29,563 nt of DNA, from the NCBI GenBank assembly GCA_036258175.1, contig DATAEE010000358.1, positions 1-29,563 on the forward strand, given 5' to 3'. The stretch comes from DATAEE01 sp036258175 (GTDB taxonomy: Bacteria; Acidobacteriota; Vicinamibacteria; Vicinamibacterales; 2-12-FULL-66-21). Positions 8,031 to 18,786 of the stretch are shown in pieces. The notes beneath the pieces were generated by a model. That model was not told the origin of the DNA, ran no database searches, and worked only from the letters and a program-made list of their open reading frames with translations. Every line of letters begins with the position of its first letter. Position 1 is the first letter of the stretch. A program made the translations under genes and the position numbers.

Positions 8031-9974
8031 TCAACGCACGACGCGGTACAGCCGCGATTCCGCGCCGAGAAACGAGCCGGTCGCCACGAGTACGACGTCG
8101 GTTCGTCCCTCGAGGTCCCGGATCGTGCGCGCATACCGGTCGCGGATGTAGAACTTCTGGTGCACCGCGACGTGCGTGACGCCGCGTTCCTTGAGGTAGT
8201 CGACGCCTCCGTCGCGCGGAAACGTCTGGAGCCGCGCGACCAGCTGAAGGTACGAATCGGGAAAGTGTCCGCTCGAACCGTTCGCCACTTTCCGCCAATG
8301 GAAGGTCGAGTTGTAGTCGGAACGCGCATCTTCCCAGATCGATAACTGATCGAGCGGCATCGGCAGCTCGACGAGCACGACGCCGGGGTCGTCCGGCAGG
8401 CTCGCGAAGATCGCCGGCGGTTCCATCCATGCGGGCACGAAGAGGTTGCGAGGCGTCATCTCGAAGATCGTCGCCCCGGCCGCGACGAGCGCAACCGTCC
8501 AGCGCGCGATCAAGCCGCGGCCGCGCGTGAGACGCGCGAGACCGTAGCCCGCCAGGACGATGAGCGTCAGCCCGACGAGCACGCTGAATCGTGCGGGAAC
8601 CCGCAGCGCGCGAAAGCCAGGCGCATAGTCGTAGAGCACTTGATACACGGCGCCGTTGCTGCCGAGCGAGGCATCGAACGCAAGCGCGAACGCCAGCACA
8701 TACCCGATGCGTGCCGCCGACAGCGGCGGCCACATGCCGACGAGCGCGAGCACCACCGGCGTGATCGTCGGGAACAGCTCACACTCCGGACGGTGATCTT
8801 CGGCGCCGACGGTGCCGTATCGCGCGACCCTCCAATGCGCGGCGAGGTAGTCGCTCCCCTGCGCGCTGTAAGTCTCGACGACGCCGAACGCGCGCTCCCC
8901 CACCATCGATCGATTTGCGACGTAGGCCGCCGCCACTGGCGCGACCATTACGGCCGCTACGACCATGCCGCCCGCAAGCCCGCGGACCGCGCGCCTCGCG
9001 ACGCGTGAGTGCAGCCACAGCACGCCACAAATGGGGAGGAGATACACCGTGAGGAAGACGCCGTAGTACAGCGACGACAGTGTCTGCAGGCCCATGATCA
9101 GCCCGGCTACGAGGCCGTCGCGCACGCGGGCACGTTTGAACGCCCGGTGCAGCGCGAGCAGCAGGAGCGGGATCCAGAAGGTGGCCTGCAGTTCGAGGTG
9201 ACTGTAATGCTCGAACCGATACGGATAGAGCGTGAACATCACGCCCGACACCATACCGGCATCCGATCGTCCGGTCAGCGCTCGCATCAGCACGAACGTC
9301 GACGCGCCCGAGAGCGCGAACATCGAGAGAAACAGCACGTTGTAGACGGCGAGCTGGTGAAATCCCGCCCACATGAAGGGCGCGCTCATCAGACCGAGCA
9401 CGATGTGCGAGTCCGAGTAGGTCAGCGTGAGCCGCTCGGGATGAAAGATGTTGCCGTCGAACAGGTGCAACGGATCGCGGATGATCTGGTGCGCCGTCCA
9501 CGCGAGCCGCCATGTCGAGAACAACGGATCGCCAAGGTCCGGCACCAGGTCCAGGCGCGCCGCCTGCGGCCACGTCATGACGACGACAAGCAGGCCGTAC
9601 GCAGCGGCGATGCCCGCAAACTCGAGTACAGCGCGCCACCATGACCGGTCCGGAAAGAGCGCCACTTCATCAGGCGCGAGCGGCGCCCGATCGTCGGCAT
9701 CTTCCGGGACTCGTTCCGGGAACGCGCGAAGCCGCTGGAGCAGCGTCGGCGACCTGACCGTCCAATGACGAATCGCGGTGATGATGAGCGCGTACAGGAT
9801 CAATCGATCAACGGACCGGACCGAGATCTGCAGGCCGAAGAGGATTTCGCGGAACCCGCCGGTTGCCGCGACGATGGGAGCGACGAGGACGAGCGTTAGC
9901 GTGAGCGCGTCTGCCACCCTCGCCCAGCGCGGAAGAGCCGGGAGACGGGACGGCAGGAGTCGAGGAAATCGCAC
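8031..9974 (-). CDS. Polytopic membrane protein, probable GT-C glycosyltransferase
   Basis: A 647-residue integral membrane protein with roughly a dozen hydrophobic helices and a hydrophilic C-terminal domain of about 150 residues. An acidic loop after an early helix (VPDLGDPLFSTWRLAW) and a conserved-looking DGNIFHPERLTLTYSDSHIV segment resemble the lipid-phosphosugar-dependent GT-C proteins common in Acidobacteriota. No substrate can be assigned. The GTG start at 9974 lacks a Shine-Dalgarno but sits 8 nt after an extended -10 (TGC-TATAGT), so a leaderless mRNA is likely. It may therefore have its own promoter rather than depend on the methyltransferase gene 49 nt upstream. The short gap before the TPR gene (62 nt) allows co-transcription downstream. 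Confidence 0.8.
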   Translation of the reverse strand: MRFPRLLPSRLPALPRWARVADALTLTLVLVAPIVAATGGFREILFGLQISVRSVDRLILYALIITAIRHWTVRSPTLLQRLRAFPERVPEDADDRAPLAPDEVALFPDRSWWRAVLEFAGIAAAYGLLVVVMTWPQAARLDLVPDLGDPLFSTWRLAWTAHQIIRDPLHLFDGNIFHPERLTLTYSDSHIVLGLMSAPFMWAGFHQLAVYNVLFLSMFALSGASTFVLMRALTGRSDAGMVSGVMFTLYPYRFEHYSHLELQATFWIPLLLLALHRAFKRARVRDGLVAGLIMGLQTLSSLYYGVFLTVYLLPICGVLWLHSRVARRAVRGLAGGMVVAAVMVAPVAAAYVANRSMVGERAFGVVETYSAQGSDYLAAHWRVARYGTVGAEDHRPECELFPTITPVVLALVGMWPPLSAARIGYVLAFALAFDASLGSNGAVYQVLYDYAPGFRALRVPARFSVLVGLTLIVLAGYGLARLTRGRGLIARWTVALVAAGATIFEMTPRNLFVPAWMEPPAIFASLPDDPGVVLVELPMPLDQLSIWEDARSDYNSTFHWRKVANGSSGHFPDSYLQLVARLQTFPRDGGVDYLKERGVTHVAVHQKFYIRDRYARTIRDLEGRTDVVLVATGSFLGAESRLYRVVR

Positions 9975-9982
9975 GTGACCCG

Positions 9983-9991
9983 ACTATAGCA
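9983..9991 (-). promoter_or_regulatory. Extended -10 (TGC-TATAGT) for leaderless GT-C gene
   Basis: On the minus strand TGCTATAGT ends 8 nt before the GTG start at 9974. The predicted transcription start (about 7 nt past the box) falls within 1-3 nt of that codon. No good -35 is visible, as expected for extended -10 promoters. Confidence 0.5.
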
Positions 9992-10023
9992 TCGCACTCG
10001 ACGCCCGCTGTCGATCGACTGTG

Positions 10024-10539
10024 TTACCGCGGAGTCGATGACGCGAGGGCCCGCTCTTCGATCGCGATCCGCCGCAACATCAGCGCTCCGAATCCGAGCA
10101 GCGCGATGGTTCCAATCGCCGGCGTCGCGCACATCGTCGCGACGCCGACAATCTCACCCGCCACGGCGAGATAGTTCGGATGCCGCAAATAACGGTACGG
10201 ACCTGACGTCACGAGCGGCGCACCCGGTACGACGAGGACGCGAAACGTCCACTGAGGGCCGAGCGCCTGGATGGCCCAGAACTTCAACGCCTTGGCCGCT
10301 AGGAAAATGATGACGCCGGCGGTCCAGATCGGCAGCGGCGCCGGCCCGGCGATCAGCGCTGACGCGAACGGCGCAAACAGCGCGAGCGGGTACGCGGCCG
10401 ACATCACCTGATACACGTCCCCGGCCGGTTCAATCGCGCCGCGCGCGCGCAACGCGCGCTCGTTGGCGTACGAGCGCAGCGTCTCGACGATGAGAAAGGT
10501 CACGACCAGAAGCGCGCTCGCACCCGTCTGGAGAATCAC
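10024..10539 (-). CDS. ICMT/PEMT-like membrane methyltransferase
   Basis: A 171-residue membrane protein of the isoprenylcysteine carboxyl methyltransferase-like family. It has about four or five hydrophobic helices and the SAM-binding signature VTSGPYRYLRHPNYLAVAGE, followed by a C-terminal EERAL. I chose GTG 10539 because it overlaps the flavoprotein TGA in a GTGA. The frame extends further upstream, but that part (arginine/cysteine-rich) is antisense-like and overlaps the preceding gene. In phenolic-lipid clusters a methyltransferase of this family O-methylates a lipid product beside a flavoprotein hydroxylase. The overlapping flavoprotein and ketosynthase genes suggest a similar lipid-tailoring role here, which is inference. 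Substrate unknown. Confidence 0.85.
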   Translation of the reverse strand: MILQTGASALLVVTFLIVETLRSYANERALRARGAIEPAGDVYQVMSAAYPLALFAPFASALIAGPAPLPIWTAGVIIFLAAKALKFWAIQALGPQWTFRVLVVPGAPLVTSGPYRYLRHPNYLAVAGEIVGVATMCATPAIGTIALLGFGALMLRRIAIEERALASSTPR

Positions 10540-11651
10540 GGTACGTCGCCAGCGTATGCAATGGCCATCCGCACCAGTGATGGCATGACGCGCGCACCCA
10601 TTGCAGCAGCGCGTACCGCGGCGGGCGCAGCGACGAGCGCGCGCACGCCGCGATTGAAGCGCCACTTCACGCCGAACAGATCGCGACGCCACGAGGCCAG
10701 CGCGACGTGCGGCGTCGCCACCCCGCCGTCGAAGTGATCGCCGGCGGCACGCGCCGCAAGTTCCGCACCGGCAATCGCGAACCGCAACCCGTCGCCGGTC
10801 ATTGGATCGATGAACCCCGCGGCATCGCCCGTCAGGAGCAGGCCCGGCATGCCAGCGGCCCGCGCTTCGACAGCGAGGGGACCGAGCACCGAGACCGGCC
10901 CGCTACGCCGCGCGTCTGCGAACCGGTCGGCCGTCGCTGGATCCGCCTGGACGGCGGCGTCCAGCCTGTCGGCCGGGTCGAACAGATCGCGTGGAGATTC
11001 GATCACCAGACAGGCATTCGCAAGGCCGCCAGGGATCGGCGCCACCCCGAGATACCCGTGCGCGCGGATGTGCATTTCGCCGAACGCCGTCAGCTCGCGG
11101 ACGCCTTCGTAGTAGCCGCCGATCGCCCACCGTCGGGGACGGCGTGGGTGACGGGACAGGCCAAGCGCGAAAGCCATTCGCGATCGCCGGCCGTCGGCCG
11201 CGATCGTCAGCGGCGCAGTGAGCCGCCGCTCCGCGCCGCCCACACGCATGGTCACACCGATAACGCGGCCGTCCGAGACGATCGGTGACGTCACGGTGAC
11301 GCCCTGTTCGATCTCGACTCCCGCGGCTGCGGCGGCGCGCAGGATGGCGGCGTCCAGGTCGCTGCGGCGAATCGCCCGCCCGATCGTCCCTTGCGGGTAG
11401 CGCCCTTCGACTCGCACTCCGTCGGGCCCCGTCACGATCATGCCGTTGACCGGCAGGCCAGCGGACGAGACATCACTGAGATCGAGGCGATCGAGCAGCG
11501 CCAGGGCGCCTGGATTCAACGTGTCGCCGCAAAGTTTGTCGCGCGGGAAAACGGCACGCTCGATCAGCCGTACGCGGGCGCCGCGGCGCGCGAGGAGGGT
11601 GCCGGCAATCGCGCCGGACGGGCCGCCGCCGATGATCAGTACGTCAATCAC
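10536..11651 (-). CDS. FAD-dependent oxidoreductase, geranylgeranyl-reductase-like
   Basis: A 371-residue flavoprotein starting at GTG 11651, where the Rossmann motif begins at once (IDVLIIGGGPSGAIAGTLLA). It also has the substrate-side motif FPRDKLCGDTLNPGALALLD and the second FAD motif LLTGDAAGFIDPMTGDGLR. These are characteristic of the geranylgeranyl reductase/aromatic hydroxylase-type group, which reduces polyprenyl double bonds or hydroxylates aromatic or lipid substrates. The start overlaps the ketosynthase stop by 8 nt and the stop overlaps the methyltransferase start by 4 nt, so the three genes are very likely translated as a unit. The direction of the reaction (reduction or hydroxylation) cannot be told from sequence alone. 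Confidence 0.88.
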   Translation of the reverse strand: MIDVLIIGGGPSGAIAGTLLARRGARVRLIERAVFPRDKLCGDTLNPGALALLDRLDLSDVSSAGLPVNGMIVTGPDGVRVEGRYPQGTIGRAIRRSDLDAAILRAAAAAGVEIEQGVTVTSPIVSDGRVIGVTMRVGGAERRLTAPLTIAADGRRSRMAFALGLSRHPRRPRRWAIGGYYEGVRELTAFGEMHIRAHGYLGVAPIPGGLANACLVIESPRDLFDPADRLDAAVQADPATADRFADARRSGPVSVLGPLAVEARAAGMPGLLLTGDAAGFIDPMTGDGLRFAIAGAELAARAAGDHFDGGVATPHVALASWRRDLFGVKWRFNRGVRALVAAPAAVRAAAMGARVMPSLVRMAIAYAGDVP

Positions 11652-12906
11652 TCCGTCCCAGGACAAGGGCGCTGTTCTTCGATCCGAACCCGAGGCAGTT
11701 GCAGAGTGCCGCCGCGGGCTGCGCCGCGCGCCCCTCATTCGGGATGACGTCCAGATCGCAATCTGGGTCCGGATCGATCTGGTTGATGGTCGGCGGCAGG
11801 AATCCGCGCGCGAGCGCCAGCGCGCTCGCGACGACGCCGGCGGCGCCGCTCGCGCCCTGTGGGTGGCCGATCATGGATTTTGTCGACGACCCGGGCAGCC
11901 CGTCGGCACGCTGGCCGAACAGCCGCCGTACGCATCGCGCTTCGACCGCGTCGTTCAGAACCGTGGACGTGCCGTGATAGCTGACATAGCCGATCTCATC
12001 GATCGCGTGGCCGCTCCGCTCGATCGCGCCCGACATCGCGCGGATGATCTGCTCGCCATCGGGATCCATCTGGACGCGGTGATACGCGTCGCACGTCGAC
12101 GCGTAGCCATCGACCGTGGCATACACGCGTGCGCCCCGCGCGCGGGCGCGGTCTTCGCGCTCGAGCACGATCATCCACGCCCCTTCACCCAAAACAAAGC
12201 CGTCCCGGCCGCGATCGAAGGGGCGCGAGGCGAGCGCCGGCGTGTCGTTGTAATGCGTGGAGACTGCCTTCATCTTCGAGAAGCCGAAGATCATGCCCGG
12301 CGTCACGCAGGCATCGGCGCCGCCGGACAGCAGCACGTCCGCTTCGCCCGACCGGATGAGCGCCGCCGCGTATCCGATCGCATCTGTCGAGCTCGTGCAG
12401 CCCGTCGACAGCACGTGGCTGATTCCATGCAGCTCGAGGGCGATCGATACCTCGCTCGAGATCATTCCAACGATCGACACGGGAATCGCGTACGGTCCGA
12501 CGCGTTTCCACCCGTCAGTGAAGAACTCTCTGTATTGACGCTCGGCGACGTCGATGCCGCCCGCGCCGCTGCCGACGATGACGCCTGCGCCGGGCTCCGA
12601 CTGCTTGAGGTCGGCATCTTTCCAGGCCTCGATCGCCGCGATGACCGCGATGAGCGACGCGCGGGAGTAGCGCCGTGGATCGGCGTGGTCGGCGAGGTGG
12701 CCGTTGCCGTTCAGGCGCGGGATGTCCGCTAGGGTCAGCGGGGGAACGGGCGCGGCGACACCGCAGGCAAACAGCGACGCGTCGAAGTCGGTGATCGCCC
12801 TGACGGCGCTTCGCCCCGCACGCAGGCCGCTCCAGTAGCACTCGCGGCCCACGCCGAATGGCGACACGACGCCGATGCCGGTTATGGCGACGCTGGGGGT
12901 GGCCAT
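11644..12906 (-). CDS. Beta-ketoacyl-ACP synthase, FabF-like
   Basis: A 420-residue thiolase-fold condensing enzyme. It begins with SVAITGIGVVSPFGVG and keeps the complete KAS II catalytic set: C170 in STGCTSSTDAI, H311 in YHGTST, K343 and H348 in TKSMIGH. The spacing between them is within one residue of E. coli FabF. It should therefore be a true elongating condensing enzyme rather than a chain-length factor, which lacks the cysteine. No acyl carrier protein, ketoreductase or dehydratase lies beside it. Instead the flavoprotein and ICMT-like methyltransferase overlap its 3' end, which points to a specialised lipid or polyketide rather than housekeeping fatty acid synthesis. A weak GAAGG lies about 12 nt before the ATG. 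Transcription probably starts in the 47 nt divergent region shared with the methyltransferase gene on the other strand. Confidence 0.93.
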   Translation of the reverse strand: MATPSVAITGIGVVSPFGVGRECYWSGLRAGRSAVRAITDFDASLFACGVAAPVPPLTLADIPRLNGNGHLADHADPRRYSRASLIAVIAAIEAWKDADLKQSEPGAGVIVGSGAGGIDVAERQYREFFTDGWKRVGPYAIPVSIVGMISSEVSIALELHGISHVLSTGCTSSTDAIGYAAALIRSGEADVLLSGGADACVTPGMIFGFSKMKAVSTHYNDTPALASRPFDRGRDGFVLGEGAWMIVLEREDRARARGARVYATVDGYASTCDAYHRVQMDPDGEQIIRAMSGAIERSGHAIDEIGYVSYHGTSTVLNDAVEARCVRRLFGQRADGLPGSSTKSMIGHPQGASGAAGVVASALALARGFLPPTINQIDPDPDCDLDVIPNEGRAAQPAAALCNCLGFGSKNSALVLGRSD

Positions 12907-12938
12907 AGCACTCGGACCTTCGTTCGCTAACCGAACTC

Positions 12939-12945
12939 TATAATA
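12939..12945. promoter_or_regulatory. Overlapping divergent -10 boxes
   Basis: A perfect TATAAT on plus (12939-12944) lies 9 nt before the ATG at 12954, predicting a start within about 3 nt of the codon (leaderless). On minus, TATTAT (12945-12940) lies 33 nt before the ketosynthase ATG. The two boxes share five bases, so the two directions may compete for polymerase. Neither has an obvious -35. Confidence 0.5.
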
Positions 12946-12953
12946 CGCAGCCG

Positions 12954-13688
12954 ATGCCTCACAGCCTCAGGCGCGCATATGCCTGGATCGGCGCCGGGTT
13001 GTTCGTCGCTTCCCTTCTCTACTTCCTCTATTTCTATCTAATCGCCCTCGATCGACCGCGCCAGACACGAGGCGGTCTCACCGCGCTTACCGTCGACGTG
13101 CTCCTCTTTTCCATCTTCGCGCTGCACCACAGCATCATGGCACGTATGGACGCGAAACAATGGCTGACTCGGTTCGTTCCGGCAGAGCTGGAGCGATCGA
13201 CCTACGTCTGGATTGCGAGCCTACTTTTCTTCGCGACGTGCGCCTGGTGGCAACGGATCGACGGCGTCTTGTACGACGTCGGCGGCATCATCGGGATCGC
13301 GCTGCGCCTCGTGCAGGCCGCCGGCATCGTCCTCGCGCTCACCGCGAGCGCGGCGCTGGAGCCCTTCGAACTGGCCGGTCTTCGTCCCGCCGGCACGGCT
13401 GCGACCGCGGAGGCGGATGAACCGCACGCATCTCGCGCGCCAGAGCCGTCGCTGCGGACCACGGGCGTGTACGGCTGGGTTCGGCATCCGGTTTACTTCG
13501 GATGGGTCCTGTTCGTCTTCGGCACGCCGCGGATGACTACCGATCGGCTCGTGTTCGCCACCATCAGCACCGCTTACCTTGCAATGGCGGTACCCTTCGA
13601 GGAACGTTCGCTTGTCGAAGCGTTTGGGGATCGCTACCGCATGTATGCGAGCAGAGTCCGCTGGAAGATCCTTCCCGGGATTTACTGA
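12954..13688 (+). CDS. MddA/NnrU-like membrane methyltransferase
   Basis: A 244-residue protein with about five membrane segments, starting at ATG 12954. Two regions recall methanethiol S-methyltransferase (MddA) and NnrU relatives: FALHHSIMARMDAKQWLTRF followed by ELERSTYVWIASLLFF, and the SAM-site segment YGWVRHPVYFGWVLFVFGTP followed by RMTTDRLVF, EERSLVEAFGDRYRMY. MddA converts methanethiol to dimethyl sulfide. Whether this protein does that or methylates another small molecule or lipid cannot be decided here. A hydrophilic insert near residues 145-165, just before the SAM-site segment, looks variable. It is divergent from the ketosynthase operon, which also encodes a methyltransferase of the same superfamily. 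A perfect TATAAT 9 nt upstream and no Shine-Dalgarno suggest leaderless translation. Confidence 0.8.
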   Translation: MPHSLRRAYAWIGAGLFVASLLYFLYFYLIALDRPRQTRGGLTALTVDVLLFSIFALHHSIMARMDAKQWLTRFVPAELERSTYVWIASLLFFATCAWWQRIDGVLYDVGGIIGIALRLVQAAGIVLALTASAALEPFELAGLRPAGTAATAEADEPHASRAPEPSLRTTGVYGWVRHPVYFGWVLFVFGTPRMTTDRLVFATISTAYLAMAVPFEERSLVEAFGDRYRMYASRVRWKILPGIY

Positions 13689-13771
13689 TTCGCGCCGCGC
13701 GACGTAACAGATCAGGTATTCGTTGCGATAGACTCAGAACGACGCCGCCCGTATGGGCCGCGCTACGTACG

Positions 13772-15250
13772 ATGAGTGCCCGCCGACAGATCCCGTGGAG
13801 GACGATCGCCGTCGCGATCGTAGCCGCGGCCGCGGCCTCCGCCGGAACCCGAACGCCGCTCTCGCCTGAGGTCGAACGCGCGGCGCGAACCGTGACCCCG
13901 CAAGATCTGTCCGAATACGTCGGCGTCCTCGCTGCCGACGACATGGACGGACGTGGACTCGAAACCGCCGGCAATCGACGAGCCGCAGAGTACGTGGTTA
14001 GCGCGTTCACGCGAATCGGCGTCTCCGCGGCGCTCCCCAACTACCTTCAGAATTTCTCGCTCTTCGACGCGGCGCTCAGCCAGGCGACGGCGCTCGAGGT
14101 GCGCGACGCCGACGGCCGTGAGCTGCTGCGGCGAACCGCTGGCGAGGAGTTCTATCCGGCCTCAATCTCCGCCTCCAGGACAGTGACTGCCGAAGCAACG
14201 TTCAAGCCGCGCGAGGCGCCGGGGCGCATCGTCTTTCTTCCGATTGGGTCGGGCTTCAGCCGGGCCGCCGAACGTCGCCGCACCGTGAGCGAATGGACGT
14301 TGAAGGGAGCCGTCGGCGTCATCATCATCGCTCCGTCCCTGGAACCTCTCGGCGATACCTGGCAGATCGGCGCGCTGGATGACGATCCGTCGTACCAGTC
14401 AGCAGAAATCGCCGCAATCCCCGTGGCGTTTATCACGAAGGGACTCGCCGATAAGCTGCGGCCGCTCGTGGGTCGCGCGCAGCTGACCCTGGCCGCCGAA
14501 ATCGAGCGGCGTCAGGTGAAAACATTCAACGTCGTCGCTGCCCTGCCGGGAGCCGACGCCGCGCGGCGCGACGAGCTGGTCGTCGTCGGGGCCCATCTCG
14601 ACCATGATGGTGTCGACCCGCGCCGCGGTGTGTTCAACGGCGCCGACGATGACGCCTCCGGCGTGGCAGGAGTGCTGGAAGTGGCTGAGGCGTTCGCGTC
14701 GGCAGCGGCCGCTGGCGTTCGTCCGGCGCGGACGATTGTTTTCGCGATCTGGAACGCCGAAGAATCCGGACTCTTCGGCTCGCGGCATTTCGTCGCGCAT
14801 CCGTCGCCGCAGGGCCGTCCTGTCGCCAATCTGAACCTCGACATGGTCGGCCGAGACGAAGACGTGCCCGACCCATCGAGCCCCCGTTTCAGCGGCTTCG
14901 CCGCCACCAAAGCAAAAGACAACGTCAACGTTCTTCACCTGCTCGGCTATTCGCACAGTCCCGACCTGACATCCGTGGTGCGAATGGCGAATGAAGTCAC
15001 GCGCTTCGACCTGCGCACGAGCTACGACGCCGGATCGCATAATCTCGTGCGGCGCAGCGATCACTGGTCGTTTCTCGAGCAGGGAATTCCCGCGCTGTTC
15101 CTGACGACGGGCTTGCATCCCGACTACCACACGCCCGATGACGACGCAGACAAGATAAACTTCGAGAAGCTGGCGCGGGTCGCGCGGATGACCTTCGAAG
15201 CTGCGTGGCGACTCGCGGACGCACCATCCGCTCCGAGGTTCGTGCCGTAG
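13772..15250 (+). CDS. M28-family zinc metallopeptidase, exported
   Basis: A 492-residue protein starting at ATG 13772, which places an N-terminal signal peptide (IAVAIVAAAAASAGT) at the front. The frame is open further upstream, but that part overlaps the previous gene and has no family features. A PA-like insertion seems to occupy roughly residues 120-250. The M28 core then shows the two-zinc ligands in order: H275 (AHLDHDG), D292 (NGADDDASG), E330/E331 (NAEESG), D357 (LDMVGR) and H453 (HPDYHTPDDD). Family members are aminopeptidases or carboxypeptidases acting outside the cytoplasm. The gene is followed after 39 nt by lon. Peptide scavenging is the likely role. Confidence 0.92.
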   Translation: MSARRQIPWRTIAVAIVAAAAASAGTRTPLSPEVERAARTVTPQDLSEYVGVLAADDMDGRGLETAGNRRAAEYVVSAFTRIGVSAALPNYLQNFSLFDAALSQATALEVRDADGRELLRRTAGEEFYPASISASRTVTAEATFKPREAPGRIVFLPIGSGFSRAAERRRTVSEWTLKGAVGVIIIAPSLEPLGDTWQIGALDDDPSYQSAEIAAIPVAFITKGLADKLRPLVGRAQLTLAAEIERRQVKTFNVVAALPGADAARRDELVVVGAHLDHDGVDPRRGVFNGADDDASGVAGVLEVAEAFASAAAAGVRPARTIVFAIWNAEESGLFGSRHFVAHPSPQGRPVANLNLDMVGRDEDVPDPSSPRFSGFAATKAKDNVNVLHLLGYSHSPDLTSVVRMANEVTRFDLRTSYDAGSHNLVRRSDHWSFLEQGIPALFLTTGLHPDYHTPDDDADKINFEKLARVARMTFEAAWRLADAPSAPRFVP

Positions 15251-15256
15251 CGCCAC

Positions 15257-15284
15257 GATTCAGCATTCGACATTCAGCAATCAA
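15257..15284. repeat. Short 7-bp tandem repeat before lon
   Basis: Four consecutive heptamers, GATTCAG-CATTCGA-CATTCAG-CAATCAA, fill most of the gap between the M28 peptidase gene and lon. The composition is clearly more AT-rich than the surroundings. It leaves no Shine-Dalgarno before the lon ATG. Confidence 0.5.
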
Positions 15285-15289
15285 CACTG

Positions 15290-17650
<2,361 letters not shown>

Positions 17651-17663
17651 TTTCTCTCTCACG

Positions 17664-18785
17664 ATGATTGTGTTTTATGTGTCCGGACACGGGTTCGGGC
17701 ACGCGTCGAGAGATATCGAAGTCATCAACGCGCTCGCTGCGCGCGCGCCAAGTCTACCGATCCAGGCTCGCACGGCCGCGCCCCGCTGGCTGTTCGATCT
17801 CACCGCACGGACGCGCGTCGACTTTCACTGCATCGAAGCGGATACTGGGCTCGTCCAGGTCGACAGCCTGCGGATCGACATCCCGGAATCCATCCGCCGC
17901 GCCACGGCGTTTTACGCGACGCTTGATCGCCGCGCGGCGGAGGAGGCGCAGGCTCTCCTATCCGCCGGCACAACGCTCGTCGTCGGCGACATCCCACCGC
18001 TGGCGTTCGCGGCGGCGGATCGCGCAGACGTACCCTCCTTTGCGCTGGCGAACTTCACCTGGGACTGGATCTACGAGGAGTACGACGAGATCGTTGACGC
18101 GCCGCGGCTTCTCCCGCTCGTCCGCGCCGCCTACGCGCGGGCGCATGCCGCGTGGCGGCTGCCGATGTGGGGTGGCTTCGAATCCTTTTCCCAAATCGTG
18201 GACGTCCCGCTCATCGCGCGCCACAGCCACCGCGATCCGGTGGACGTGCGGCGGCATCTGGGCGTGCCGCTCGATCGGCCGCTCGTTCTCTCGTCGTTCG
18301 GCGGCTTCGGCGTCCGCGGACTGCCCCTCGATCGCGTCGATTGCCTCGCCCACTGCACGCTCGTCGTCGCCGAAGCAACCGTCGCCCGCTCGCACCCTAA
18401 GCACCTTGAGCACCTTGAGCACCCGACAAGGGTCGTGCAAATCTCCGACGCCGACATCTACGACGCAGGCTATCGGTACGAAGACCTGGTCGCCGCCGCG
18501 GACGTGGTGATGACCAAGCCGGGGTTCGGGATCATCGCCGAGTGCGCCGCAAACGGGACGGCCCTGGTGTACACCTCGCGCGGCCGGTTCCGCGAATACG
18601 ACGTGCTGGTCCGCGACATGCCGCGTTACGTGCGCTGCGAGTTCATCTCCCAGGAGGATCTGCTTGCGGGACACTGGTGGCCCGCCATCGAGCGCGTCCT
18701 CTCGACGCCGCGTCCGCCAAAGCCACCCACCGACGGCGCCAGCGTCGTGGCCGATCTGATTCTCGCGCAGGTCGAGCGCACCTAG
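17664..18785 (+). CDS. GT-B glycosyltransferase-like protein
   Basis: A 373-residue protein starting at ATG 17664, where the conserved N-terminal motif begins (MIVFYVSGHGFGHASRDIEV). The C-terminal nucleotide-sugar half has LVAAADVVMTKPGFGIIAEC followed by ALVYTSRGRFREYDVL. The whole resembles the GT-B module found alone in bacteria and at the N-terminus of plant L-arabinokinase. Acceptor and donor are unknown. Residues about 243-254 (HPKHLEHLEHP) are encoded by a 9-bp tandem repeat lying between the two conserved halves. Since 9 bp keeps frame, the insert probably loops out without breaking the enzyme. A second array of the same repeat follows just after the stop codon. The gene follows lon closely. 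Confidence 0.82.
   Translation: MIVFYVSGHGFGHASRDIEVINALAARAPSLPIQARTAAPRWLFDLTARTRVDFHCIEADTGLVQVDSLRIDIPESIRRATAFYATLDRRAAEEAQALLSAGTTLVVGDIPPLAFAAADRADVPSFALANFTWDWIYEEYDEIVDAPRLLPLVRAAYARAHAAWRLPMWGGFESFSQIVDVPLIARHSHRDPVDVRRHLGVPLDRPLVLSSFGGFGVRGLPLDRVDCLAHCTLVVAEATVARSHPKHLEHLEHPTRVVQISDADIYDAGYRYEDLVAAADVVMTKPGFGIIAECAANGTALVYTSRGRFREYDVLVRDMPRYVRCEFISQEDLLAGHWWPAIERVLSTPRPPKPPTDGASVVADLILAQVERT
18392..18427. repeat. 9-bp tandem repeat (GCACCTTGA) inside GT gene
   Basis: Units GCACCCTAA, GCACCTTGA, GCACCTTGA and GCACCCGAC run head to tail. They are translated in frame as a His-Leu-Glu repeat. The same unit recurs at 18787-18810, so this is a small repeat family rather than codon bias. 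Confidence 0.7.
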
Positions 18786-18786
18786 C

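Noticed and set aside
7969..8733. N-terminal extension of the TPR peptidase frame
   Set aside because: It overlaps the C-terminal half of the GT-C-like gene on the same strand, and a signal peptide starts cleanly at 7968/7953.
11440..12732. Plus-strand frame of about 430 codons opposite the ketosynthase
   Set aside because: The ketosynthase has all catalytic residues in the minus frame; the plus frame has no recognisable features.
12907..12938. A -35 box for the divergent promoter
   Set aside because: No hexamer close to TTGACA lies at a suitable distance from TATAAT; only the -10 is supported.
18392..18427. Leucine-zipper or metal-binding motif from the HLEHLEH segment
   Set aside because: The period of three residues comes from a 9-bp DNA repeat that also occurs outside the gene, and there is no heptad pattern.
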